Source: JAUVXJ01 sp964433755 (GTDB lineage Bacteria; Chloroflexota; Anaerolineae; UBA7937; B3-Chlor). From it: DNA of 64,000 bases. The translations under genes were made by a program, and so were the position numbers. Where the stretch lies: the NCBI GenBank assembly GCA_964433755.1, contig CAYSSR010000001.1, positions 186,001-250,000 on the forward strand, written 5' to 3'. Under the pieces are notes generated by a model. That model was not told the origin of the DNA. It did no database searches and saw only the letters and a list, made by a program, of their open reading frames with translations. Below are positions 51,089 through 58,810 of this stretch, in pieces (within the stretch, counting starts at the first letter, position 1; each line of letters opens with the position of its first letter).

Positions 51089-51269
51089 GCCACGAGACCC
51101 ACTCTAGGCTACATCCAGTCGATCCCAGGCTGCTTCGCCTGAAGGCAGTGTTGAACCCTGGTCGTTGCGCGTCCCGCTCCCTTTTTGACACTCCGGCATA
51201 GTCCTGGTGGCTTGGCGACCAAGCGCGTTCCCTCATGTGGACGGAATCGATTGCACTGGGCACTGAAGC

Positions 51270-51298
51270 TTGACACATGTGCTCGTTTGTGCTATGAT
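51270..51298 (+). promoter_or_regulatory. Near-consensus promoter for the 51605 gene
   Basis: Perfect TTGACA (51270-51275), 17-nt spacer, TATGAT (51293-51298) preceded by TGC, an extended -10. It is the best promoter match in the window and implies a leader of about 300 nt before ATG 51605. Confidence 0.7.
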
Positions 51299-51604
51299 AT
51301 GCAGCACTAGCTCACCTCCGTTTCCTCATGCCAGACTTCGCCGTACTGCTTCGATCAACCGGTAACGGACCTCCGCTGTCTCTACCTGTTCGTCTCCGCG
51401 CAAGGGGCTAGTTCACGCTATCACTCTGACTGGATGTGGCGGTGGAATACTCGAGGTAGGCCGCCTGCTGACACGTTGAGAGACGTTGTATGGGGCGGTG
51501 TGTTTTTCGACAATCGGCTCGTGTGGGCCTGACGAACGGACATGATAGGCAACTGTAGTGGATCAAGGCAGGGGGAGCACAGTAGTCCAATCAAGGAGGC
51601 GGAA

Positions 51605-53716
51605 ATGGCAGGCAAGAGTCGTCTGAGCTGTGTGGTTTTGGTGGCAGGCATCCTGACGGCAGTCCTGATGGCCTTGATCGGGGCCAGCGCGGTGGCTGAT
51701 GCTACCGAAGACGATGAGCCTTCGCTGTACTGGCTCGACGACCGCGAGGACGTGATCTACGGCCCTGTACTGCCGCAGAGCATAGATGTGGACGTCGCTG
51801 TGAGCGGCGCGCTGACGGAGCATCTGACCGTGACCCTGCGTGCCCTCAACTTCACTTCGTCAGATGGCGAACTGGTGCCGTTCAGCTACATCTTCACGGA
51901 CGCTGGGCAGCAGGAGCAATCGAAGCGGGTACACACATCTGCGGACCCGATAGACTTCGGCCTGACTGTGCATCCCACACTCACCAACGGTTTGCACTCG
52001 AAAGTGGAGCCCGGAAGCTACACTGGCCAGTTGGTGGCGCAACTCGGAACCGATGAGCCGATCAGAAAGGAGCTCACCATCGTGGTACCTGATCGGCACA
52101 CCTTGGCGGGGCTAGTACCTGAGAGCGAGACACTCACTGTCGGCGCGTCGGTTAGTGGTTTTCCACTTGCTCTAGCCAATGCGTGGGGAGCACTCCTGGA
52201 CAAGTATGGCATTGAGCAACTTGAGAGGCAGACATCCGTTGACGAGCTAGCCAGCCTACGATTGTACGGTATGGGACTCGATGTGCCCGACTTGAACAGC
52301 GTGACTCCGGTGAGCGTGACACTCGTATCCGAGCAGGGGCTGACGGTGACGACCACTCTCAGTCCCACGGCAGAATCAGCCTCGGTCGGCCATCTGCTGG
52401 CGACCTTGAGGCTAGGCGATCTGGCGGCGCCGGGCAAGTACACTGGGACTATCCAATTGGAGCCTGCCGATCCTGAAAAGGGCTCCAGTCTGAGCATCAC
52501 TGCTCTCATACGTGATGATTGGCGCTGGCCACTGCGGATCCTCGCGATGGGCCTCGCAGTGTCGAATGTCCTGAGCATGTGGGCTGGGCACAGCATTCCA
52601 TCGAAGCGGCTGCAGATCAGCCTCAACCGCTTGAAGGAGGAGGCGATTGGTTTACAGGAGGCGGGGAAGGAAGCGGCGGACACGGAAAAGCAGAAGGAGA
52701 AGGAGCAGCATCCTGATTCCCCCTTGTCATTCGATCTAGGGGCATACCGTATCTACGACAAGGGGAAGAAGCAGACCGGAGAACCCAGCGCAGAGAGCGG
52801 CCTGCTGGCAAGTGCGGCCGAGCGGGTTCTCGAAGCGTTCGGCGAGGCGCGGACTCCGGAGGAGCAAACCAAGTGGGGACTCAGCGGAGACGAGTTCCGG
52901 CGGGTCCGTGACTATGTGGCGCAGTTGGCTGGGCTCCACGCAGTTGCCCGTGAGACGTTCAGGCACTGCTCCAGACTGAAGGAGCAGATCGACCATCACG
53001 ACGGAGATGAAGTCGATTTCTACAGCTTGCCTGTGGCACTGAAGGCGCGCAGGGCTCTCGAGCCCCGATTGGTGCCCAAGGCTTCGGATCTAGAGGACCT
53101 TCAGAGGGATCTGAAGGAGGCAAGCTCCTTCGTTGACGAGTTCAGGGATCTGTATCTGTGGCTGCTGGAGCTAAGGAAGAAGGCTGGGGGGAACCAGCAG
53201 TATGTCGAGGAAGCGGAGAAGTTGCGCAGACAGCTGATTACGACTCAGATCGAGAACGCTGACTGGGTTCGTCAGATAAGGGCTGACGCCGAACGCCTTG
53301 CGCGTGACATCGCTGTTCTTGGTCTACCGATCAAGGGATTCAAGGGCTTGGCCCGTACTACCTTGTATGGTCAGCTCACGGGGGCGATCATCAGTCGTGC
53401 GTCTGAACGAGGTCTCCGTCTGGGTGGTTTGAGAGATCCGGGAGAGCTGTTCTACCTGCTCGGTTCCGTGGAGTCTGTCTCTGAGAGAGTACGCGAAGGG
53501 AGGTTTGCACTCCTGTTGTTGAACGGGTTGTTCGTCGTCGTGTCCGGAGTAGTTGTGCTTCTGACAGGTCTGACGGCTCTCTATATGACCAATGACACCT
53601 TTGGATCACTGGGAGACTACGCGGGCATGTTTCTCTGGGGAACGGTTGTAGACGAGGGATTCAAGCTGGCACGCCGGTTCGGCCCGGGCCTGGCGGGTCG
53701 CCTGGCAGTGAAGTGA
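51605..53716 (+). CDS. Unrecognised two-sided membrane protein with exported N-terminal domain
   Basis: 703 residues from ATG 51605, five bases after AAGGAGG. Signal peptide about 1-31 (LMALIGASAVA). The exported region (~32-305) is beta-rich with repeated Ig-like phrases (GSYTGQLVAQL, GKYTGTIQLEP). A transmembrane helix at about 309-330 is followed by a charged, probably coiled-coil cytoplasmic part (LNRLKEEAIGLQEAGKEAAD, then several long helices to ~610). Two hydrophobic segments end the protein (NGLFVVVSGVVVLLTGL and YAGMFLWGTVV, then DEGFKLARRFG). No catalytic motif and no family recognised. The layout suggests a sensor or scaffold linking an outside ligand to the cytoplasm. Strong own promoter, long leader. 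Confidence 0.8.
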   Translation: MAGKSRLSCVVLVAGILTAVLMALIGASAVADATEDDEPSLYWLDDREDVIYGPVLPQSIDVDVAVSGALTEHLTVTLRALNFTSSDGELVPFSYIFTDAGQQEQSKRVHTSADPIDFGLTVHPTLTNGLHSKVEPGSYTGQLVAQLGTDEPIRKELTIVVPDRHTLAGLVPESETLTVGASVSGFPLALANAWGALLDKYGIEQLERQTSVDELASLRLYGMGLDVPDLNSVTPVSVTLVSEQGLTVTTTLSPTAESASVGHLLATLRLGDLAAPGKYTGTIQLEPADPEKGSSLSITALIRDDWRWPLRILAMGLAVSNVLSMWAGHSIPSKRLQISLNRLKEEAIGLQEAGKEAADTEKQKEKEQHPDSPLSFDLGAYRIYDKGKKQTGEPSAESGLLASAAERVLEAFGEARTPEEQTKWGLSGDEFRRVRDYVAQLAGLHAVARETFRHCSRLKEQIDHHDGDEVDFYSLPVALKARRALEPRLVPKASDLEDLQRDLKEASSFVDEFRDLYLWLLELRKKAGGNQQYVEEAEKLRRQLITTQIENADWVRQIRADAERLARDIAVLGLPIKGFKGLARTTLYGQLTGAIISRASERGLRLGGLRDPGELFYLLGSVESVSERVREGRFALLLLNGLFVVVSGVVVLLTGLTALYMTNDTFGSLGDYAGMFLWGTVVDEGFKLARRFGPGLAGRLAVK

Positions 53717-53859
53717 GCGCGGTCGCAGTGAAGCCAGAGCGGCGTGGAGAACTGTCCTGCTTGCTGAGCGGCTGATACGATGAACAGACCAGGGAACGCG
53801 CTGCGCGTGAGTCTCTTGGGGGAAGTCTGTGTGTGGCCTAGTGGACAAGGAGGAGGCAG

Positions 53860-54192
53860 ATGTCCAAGAATAGGGCTGGCAAGAACGAACTGTGCACAGC
53901 CACGTACTCGGCATACCAGGTGGGCGACTCGGTGACTCTTCTCGCTACGGGTGTTCACCCTAGCTCGGGATACCACGTGTTCCTAGAAACATCGGTCATC
54001 ACGGCGTTTCCGCCCGAGTACAGGTTGTGGCACATCGCGCCGGGAGGGATTGTGACGCCGGCGCAGACACCGTTTGCCGTGTCTACAGGCTTGGTGGCAG
54101 CGGAGCCACTACGAGCCATCACGGTGTACGATGCCGGCGGGGAGAATACCGTACGCGTGGAGCAGGTCGAGGCGCCGATCTGCGACGGGTGA
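53860..54192 (+). CDS. Hypothetical 110-residue protein
   Basis: ATG 53860 has AGGAGG three bases upstream (AAGGAGGAGGCAG), an excellent ribosome-binding site. No signal peptide or membrane helix. The sequence is beta-rich (YQVGDSVTLLATGVHPSSGYHV, then LRAITVYDAGGENTVRVEQV), suggesting a small beta-sandwich. No family recognised. The 143-bp gap before it has only a weak extended -10 candidate (TGA plus TACGAT, 53776-53781), so it may be co-transcribed with the 703-residue membrane protein gene. It is convergent with sua5. Confidence 0.65.
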   Translation: MSKNRAGKNELCTATYSAYQVGDSVTLLATGVHPSSGYHVFLETSVITAFPPEYRLWHIAPGGIVTPAQTPFAVSTGLVAAEPLRAITVYDAGGENTVRVEQVEAPICDG

Positions 54193-54206
54193 CGCGTCTC
54201 GACGCG
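54193..54206 (+). terminator. Compact hairpin directly after the 53860 gene stop
   Basis: Arms CGCGT and ACGCG with a CTCG tetraloop begin at the first base after the stop. No T tract. A second, looser inverted repeat with 9-bp arms (54247-54255 and 54276-54284) lies further on in the convergent gap and could serve either strand. Confidence 0.35.
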
Positions 54207-54341
54207 GTCGGCCAGACTGTGTCTGGATCACGGCGGCCGGTTTGCCATGCCTGTCCACCGCTTCGGATTGCCTGCGACAGGCATCCGCGCGACTCGGCAG
54301 TGGAGTTGGTTGGTAGCCGGGCACGGATGAGGCTGTGTCCC

Positions 54342-54992
54342 TTAGCTTCTTGGAGCCTCAGCGAGCACCTGGCTTAGTTCCTCGCTGGCAATGGCTCCTT
54401 CGCGCACGACTCGCGGCGATGGTCGCGTCAGATCGACCACCGTAGAGGGAACGCCCCCGGAGCACGGCCCTCCATCGAGGATGAGGTCGATACGACCCTC
54501 CAGATAGCCCAGCACTTCCTCAGCAGTCACCGGATCGGGACGGGCTGAGAGGTTGGCACTCGTCGCCGCCAGTACGCCTCCCGCCTGCCCGATCAGACGC
54601 AGTGCAAAGTCGTGGTCGGGCACACGTACGGCCACGCTCGGTCCGCCGGCGGTGACCACGTCGGGCACGTCGGGACTACGCGGCAGCACGATGGTCAGTG
54701 GGCCCGGCCAGAACCTCTCCGCCAGCACCAGGGCGCTCTCGGGGATGACTTCAGCCACCCTGCCCAGCCTGTCCACGCTGTCCAGGAGCAGAGGGATGGC
54801 CTTGCGCAGGGACCTTCCCTTCACGTGGTAGATGCGCTCCACCGCTTCTGGCAGAAACGCGTGGGCACCCACCCCGTAGACGGTGTCTGTGGGGAAGGCC
54901 ACCAGACCACCCTGTTCCAGCACCTGAAGGGCCTGGACTATCGCTTTGGGATATGCAGTGGGCATGACCTCGGTTGATCTCTGTTTGGGCAT
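54342..54992 (-). CDS. L-threonylcarbamoyladenylate synthase (Sua5/YrdC/TsaC family)
   Basis: 216 residues from ATG 54992, with AAAGGTGGGAG upstream on this strand; GTG 55001 would add three residues. It makes threonylcarbamoyl-AMP from Thr, bicarbonate and ATP, the first step of tRNA t6A37 modification. YrdC-domain hallmarks: GGLVAFPTDTVYGVG, HVKGRSLRKAIPLLL, RFWPGPLTIVLP, VAVRVPDH and ATSANLSARPD. The protein ends soon after the YrdC domain, so it is the short TsaC type rather than the long Sua5 type. Gene order prfA-prmC-sua5 is common in bacteria and implies one transcript. It starts 13 bases after the prmC stop. Confidence 0.9.
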   Translation of the reverse strand: MPKQRSTEVMPTAYPKAIVQALQVLEQGGLVAFPTDTVYGVGAHAFLPEAVERIYHVKGRSLRKAIPLLLDSVDRLGRVAEVIPESALVLAERFWPGPLTIVLPRSPDVPDVVTAGGPSVAVRVPDHDFALRLIGQAGGVLAATSANLSARPDPVTAEEVLGYLEGRIDLILDGGPCSGGVPSTVVDLTRPSPRVVREGAIASEELSQVLAEAPRS

Positions 54993-55004
54993 GGCTCCCA
55001 CCTT

Positions 55005-55841
55005 TCAAGTGGCGATCACAGCCACGCGGTCCAGACCTGCCAGGTCGCGAACCAGCGCGACTGTGGCCGCAGGGAACTCCTCTCGCGCGACGTCGTTCAC
55101 GGCAGAGGCCTGAGTCGCACCTATCTCCAGGCAGATGATGCCTGAAGTCCTCAGGTACGAGCCAGCCTGTCGAAGGAGTCGCCGGATGTGTTTCAGGCCG
55201 TCGGCGCCTCCGTCGAGGGCGCTGGTGGGTTCGTATTCAGCGATGTCCGGGGCCAGGGTCTTCCACTCCGACTCGGAGACGTAGGGAAGGTTGGCCACGA
55301 TGAGACCGACCGGCTCTGGCAGCGGCTCCAGTAGATCGCCTTGAAGCAAGAACACTCTATCCAGCACCTGGTGGCGGCGGCAATTCTCCTCGGCCACCGC
55401 CAGCGCATCGGGGGAGCTGTCTGTGGCGTAGATGACCACTCCCGGCAGGTTGACGGCCAGAGCGATGGCGATGGCTCCACTCCCCGCACCTACCTCCGCC
55501 AGCGAAGAGAGTCCCTGCTGGCGGACGATGGCCATGGCAACCTCAACCAGAGTCTCCGTCTCCGGTCTGGGGATCAGCACGCGACTGTCAACCTCCAGGT
55601 CGAGGCCAAAGAACTCCTTGTGGCCGGTAATGTAGGCCACAGGCTCGTGTCGCAGGCGCCGGGCCACGAGAGATCTGAAGGTCTCTTCGCTCGCTGTGTC
55701 CAGGTTGTGGTTCTTCCGAAGATGAAGCTGGCTTCTGCTCACGCCGAGGGTATGTGCCAGAAGAACCTCGGCATCCAGTTCCGGGGTCTCGATGTCCGCC
55801 TGCGTCAGAGCAGCGATGGCCCAGTCGAGCAATTGTCTCAT
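55005..55841 (-). CDS. prmC: Release factor glutamine N5-methyltransferase
   Basis: 278 residues from ATG 55841 (MRQLLDWAIAALTQ), the usual family length; TTG 55898 would add 19 residues. PrmC methylates the Gln of the GGQ motif of RF1/RF2. The N-terminal helical domain has ELDAEVLLAHTLG, and the SAM domain has VEVGAGSGAIAIALA-type motif I and VIYATDSSPDALAVA. The substrate motif NPPY is NLPY here (residues 184-187), with CTT in place of a Pro codon. Position next to prfA supports the assignment. If the Leu is real, it alters the conserved motif that binds the target glutamine. Confidence 0.9.
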   Translation of the reverse strand: MRQLLDWAIAALTQADIETPELDAEVLLAHTLGVSRSQLHLRKNHNLDTASEETFRSLVARRLRHEPVAYITGHKEFFGLDLEVDSRVLIPRPETETLVEVAMAIVRQQGLSSLAEVGAGSGAIAIALAVNLPGVVIYATDSSPDALAVAEENCRRHQVLDRVFLLQGDLLEPLPEPVGLIVANLPYVSESEWKTLAPDIAEYEPTSALDGGADGLKHIRRLLRQAGSYLRTSGIICLEIGATQASAVNDVAREEFPAATVALVRDLAGLDRVAVIAT

Positions 55842-55966
55842 GCGGAAAGGCGGTCTGTCCTGGCGTCCGAGAAGGGCGAAGTCGTCTTGAGCAAGCAAGG
55901 CAGCCGCTTGTTACGTGAACGGCTGTCGGTTCTTGCTATCGTCGCTGCCACACCTCGCGAGTGGGA

Positions 55967-57034
55967 TCAGCCCGCTTCTTGCAGTGCGGCAGCCTGGTCG
56001 GCGCTAGCCAGCTCATAGATGAACTCGTCCAGGTCCCCGTCCAGTATCTCCTCCAAACGATGGCTGGTGAGGCCGATACGATGGTCGGTGACCCGGTTCT
56101 GAGGGAAGTTGTAGGTCCGGATCTTCTCACTGCGGTCGCCGGAGCGTACCTGGGAGCGTCGTTCCTCCTCCATCTCGGCTACCTGTTTGCTCTGCTCCAT
56201 GTCGTAGAGGCGGGCGCGAAGGATAGCCATGGCGCGTTGCTTGTTCTGGAGTTGCGAACGCTCGTCCTGGCAGGTTACGACTAGTCCTGTGGGCAAGTGA
56301 GTGATGCGCACCGCTGAGTCCGTCGTGTTGACGCTCTGGCCACCATGCCCGGTGGCTCGGTATACATCTATGCGCAGGTCCTCGGGCTCGACCGACACTT
56401 CGACCTCGTCCATCTCCGGCAGGATGGCTACGGTGGCGGCAGAGGTGTGGATACGCCCCGACGATTCGGTGACCGGCACTCGTTGTACACGGTGTACGCC
56501 GCTTTCATACTTGAGCTTGGAGTAGGCCCCCTTGCCCCGTAGCAGGAAGATCACTTCCTTGAACCCGCCAATGCCCGTATCGTTGGCCGAGAGGATCTCC
56601 GTCTTCCAGCCCTTGTTCTCGGCGTAGCGGGTATACATACGGTACAGGTCCCCTGCAAAGAGCGCGGCTTCCTCTCCCCCCGTCCCCGCTCTGACTTCGA
56701 CGATGACGTTCTTGTCGTCGTTTGGATCCCGAGGCAACAGGAGCACCCTGAGCTTGTCCTCCAGTTCCTCCGCCTCGTCCTCCAGGGAGTCGAGTTCCTG
56801 CTGCGCCAGTTCGAGCATCTCCGGGCTCAGGTCCTCTTCCAGCAGGGAGTGGGTGTCCTTCAGTTGATCCTGTACCCGCTTGTACTCCCGGAAGCCACCG
56901 ACCACCTCCTCCAAGCCGGAGCGCTCCTGGGCATACTCACTTGCCTTGACATAATCGGAGGCGATGGCGGGATCTGCGAGCAGTCTATTCAGTTCCTCGT
57001 AGCGTGCCTCTACACGCTCGAGCTTCTCCAACAT
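55967..57034 (-). CDS. prfA: Peptide chain release factor 1
   Basis: 355 residues from ATG 57034 (MLEKLERVEARYEELN), the standard family length; TTG 57061 is the upstream alternative. RF1 reads UAA and UAG stop codons and releases the peptide. The stop-codon-recognising tripeptide is P187-V188-T189 (the RF1-type PxT), and the catalytic GGQ is at G231-G232-Q233 in YRATGHGGQSVNTTDS. The N-terminal coiled-coil domain (1-100) is complete. First gene of prfA-prmC-sua5, with a promoter at 57098-57126 divergent from gatB. Confidence 0.95.
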   Translation of the reverse strand: MLEKLERVEARYEELNRLLADPAIASDYVKASEYAQERSGLEEVVGGFREYKRVQDQLKDTHSLLEEDLSPEMLELAQQELDSLEDEAEELEDKLRVLLLPRDPNDDKNVIVEVRAGTGGEEAALFAGDLYRMYTRYAENKGWKTEILSANDTGIGGFKEVIFLLRGKGAYSKLKYESGVHRVQRVPVTESSGRIHTSAATVAILPEMDEVEVSVEPEDLRIDVYRATGHGGQSVNTTDSAVRITHLPTGLVVTCQDERSQLQNKQRAMAILRARLYDMEQSKQVAEMEEERRSQVRSGDRSEKIRTYNFPQNRVTDHRIGLTSHRLEEILDGDLDEFIYELASADQAAALQEAG

Positions 57035-57097
57035 GTCGGTCGTCCAAACCTTGTCCGTCAATTATGACAGCGCCCCTCGCGGCGAAGGGGCATTACC

Positions 57098-57126
57098 ATT
57101 ATACAGAATTGTGTCGCAGTTGGCAA
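57098..57126 (-). promoter_or_regulatory. Promoter for the prfA operon
   Basis: On the - strand: TTGCCA (57126-57121), 17-nt spacer, TATAAT (57103-57098). The predicted start falls at about 57091, where a small hairpin (arms 57072-57077 and 57086-57091) begins the leader. Confidence 0.65.
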
Positions 57127-57130
57127 GACC

Positions 57131-57159
57131 TTGTCAGGCTGCTACTATGTCTGTATAAT
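57131..57159 (+). promoter_or_regulatory. Promoter for gatB
   Basis: TTGTCA (57131-57136), 17-nt spacer, TATAAT (57154-57159). It is back to back with the prfA promoter, with only four bases between the two -35 elements. It leaves a leader of about 95 nt to the gatB start. Confidence 0.7.
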
Positions 57160-57263
57160 TGGCCTTTGGCATCCGCCGTGGCAGAGTCGCCCGACGCTGA
57201 ATGGTCTTGCATCTCGGAGTGCTGGGCGCTTCACGCGGAGACAATCAAGAAGGGGTAGGGTGG

Positions 57264-58718
57264 ATGGAGTACGAAGTGGTGATCGGCATGGAGGTCCATG
57301 CGCAGCTGTCTACCAGCAGTAAGATGTTCTGCGGTTGCAGCGCGCAGATCGTCGATCGAGGTCCGAACACCGCGGTCTGTCCGGTGTGCTTGGGCATGCC
57401 GGGCGTCCTGCCGACGATCAACCGGCGGGCGCTGGAGTACTCCTTCCAGGTCGCGTTGGCCCTCCAGTGCGAGGTCAGCGAGGGCAAGGGGTGGTTCGAT
57501 CGCAAGAACTACTTCTACCCGGACTTGCCCAAGAGCTACCAGATCTCCCAGCACAGTTCGGTGCTGGGCAGGAATGGGCGCCTGGTAATCGACGTGGGCG
57601 GCCAGGCCAAGGAAATAGGCATCTCCGACGTTCATCTGGAGGAGGACACAGCTCGACTCTATCACCACGAAAACGGCGAGGAGCGATACACCCTGGTGGA
57701 CTTCAATCGCTCGGGCGTGCCTCTGATCGAGATTGTGACCAGGCCCGACATGCGGTCCCCAGAGGAAGCGAAGGCGTACGTGCGAGAGCTGCGGAAGCTG
57801 CTGCGCTACATGAACGTGAGCACCGGGGACCTGGAGGCTGGATCCTTCCGCTGCGAGGCGAACATCTCCCTGCGGCCCAAGGGGACCGAGGAGCTGGGCA
57901 ACAGGGTGGAAATAAAGAACATGAACACCTTCCAGGCGGTGGAGCACGCGCTGAGGAGTGAAGTGGAGCGACAGAGCGCGATTCTCGACTCCGGGGGCAC
58001 CGTGATCCAGCAGACCGTGGGCTGGCGGGACGAGTTGGGGAAGACCGAGGTTCAGAGGATCAAAGAGGCGGCCCACGACTACCGCTACTTCCCCGAGCCG
58101 GATCTGCCGCCGTTCGAGGTGACGGCAGCCTGGCTCGCGGATCTGCGCTCCGGCGTGTCCGAGCTGCCGCACACCAAGTTCGAGCGTTTTATGACGGAGT
58201 ATGGCCTTCCTGCCTATGACGCAGAGTTGCTCACAGAAGACCAGGCGCTTTCCGCCTACTTCGAGGAGTGCGTGGCGGGGTTCGGGCAACCAAAGGCGGT
58301 GAGCAACTGGCTGACGGGAGAGATGTTCCGGCTCCTGAACGTGAGCGGTGCCGACGTGGGTGCGGTCAAGGTGCGGCCAGCACAATTGGCTGAACTACTG
58401 AAGCTGCTCGACTCGGGCAAGATCAACGTCAGCACCGCCAAGAGTGTCTTCGAGGAGATGTTCGGGAGCGGCAGGTCGGCTGGAGAGATCATCTCGGAGA
58501 GTGACCTCACGCAGATCAGCGACACAGAAGAGCTGACGGGGATCGTGGACCAGGTCTTGAAGGAGAATCCAGAGGCAGTCTCAGATTATGCCGCAGGCAA
58601 GACTCAGGCCTCGCGCTTCCTGGTAGGGCAGGTGATGAAAGCCACGCGTGGCAAGGCGAATCCGCAGGTGGTCAACGACCTGCTCACGCAGCGGCTGGGA
58701 AGAATGGGTCAGGACTAG
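57264..58718 (+). CDS. gatB: Aspartyl/glutamyl-tRNA(Asn/Gln) amidotransferase subunit B
   Basis: 484 residues from ATG 57264 (MEYEVVIGMEVHAQL), with AGGGGTAGGG upstream; longer starts would add non-conserved residues. GatB converts Glu-tRNA(Gln) or Asp-tRNA(Asn) to the amides within the GatCAB complex. Hallmarks: FCGCSA and VCPVCLGMPG (the zinc-binding cysteines), RKNYFYPDLPKSYQISQ, SGVPLIEIVT, DYRYFPEPDLPP and the C-terminal YqeY-like helical domain from about residue 400. gatA and gatC are not in the window, so the operon is split in this genome. Confidence 0.96.
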   Translation: MEYEVVIGMEVHAQLSTSSKMFCGCSAQIVDRGPNTAVCPVCLGMPGVLPTINRRALEYSFQVALALQCEVSEGKGWFDRKNYFYPDLPKSYQISQHSSVLGRNGRLVIDVGGQAKEIGISDVHLEEDTARLYHHENGEERYTLVDFNRSGVPLIEIVTRPDMRSPEEAKAYVRELRKLLRYMNVSTGDLEAGSFRCEANISLRPKGTEELGNRVEIKNMNTFQAVEHALRSEVERQSAILDSGGTVIQQTVGWRDELGKTEVQRIKEAAHDYRYFPEPDLPPFEVTAAWLADLRSGVSELPHTKFERFMTEYGLPAYDAELLTEDQALSAYFEECVAGFGQPKAVSNWLTGEMFRLLNVSGADVGAVKVRPAQLAELLKLLDSGKINVSTAKSVFEEMFGSGRSAGEIISESDLTQISDTEELTGIVDQVLKENPEAVSDYAAGKTQASRFLVGQVMKATRGKANPQVVNDLLTQRLGRMGQD

Positions 58719-58810
58719 TAGGCGCTTTCCTCAGATGGGATTCATACGGTGAGGAATACTCCGGCGTGTTCGAGGAACAGGGACTGATGGGCGCAACGTG
58801 GAGGTGGGAG

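Larger units (their letters stand above)
50942..51604 (+). other. 663-bp region between glycan cluster and unknown membrane protein
   Basis: It contains a stop-proximal hairpin (50943-50956), a possible 34-residue membrane microprotein gene (50984-51088), a near-consensus promoter (51270-51298) and a ~300-nt transcribed leader. The leader has one 6-bp inverted repeat (ACTAGC 51306-51311, GCTAGT 51407-51412). Nothing else coding could be supported. Confidence 0.5.

Noticed and set aside
51328..51411. 27-codon open frame in the leader of the 703-residue gene
   Set aside because: No ribosome-binding site before its ATG and no distinctive composition.
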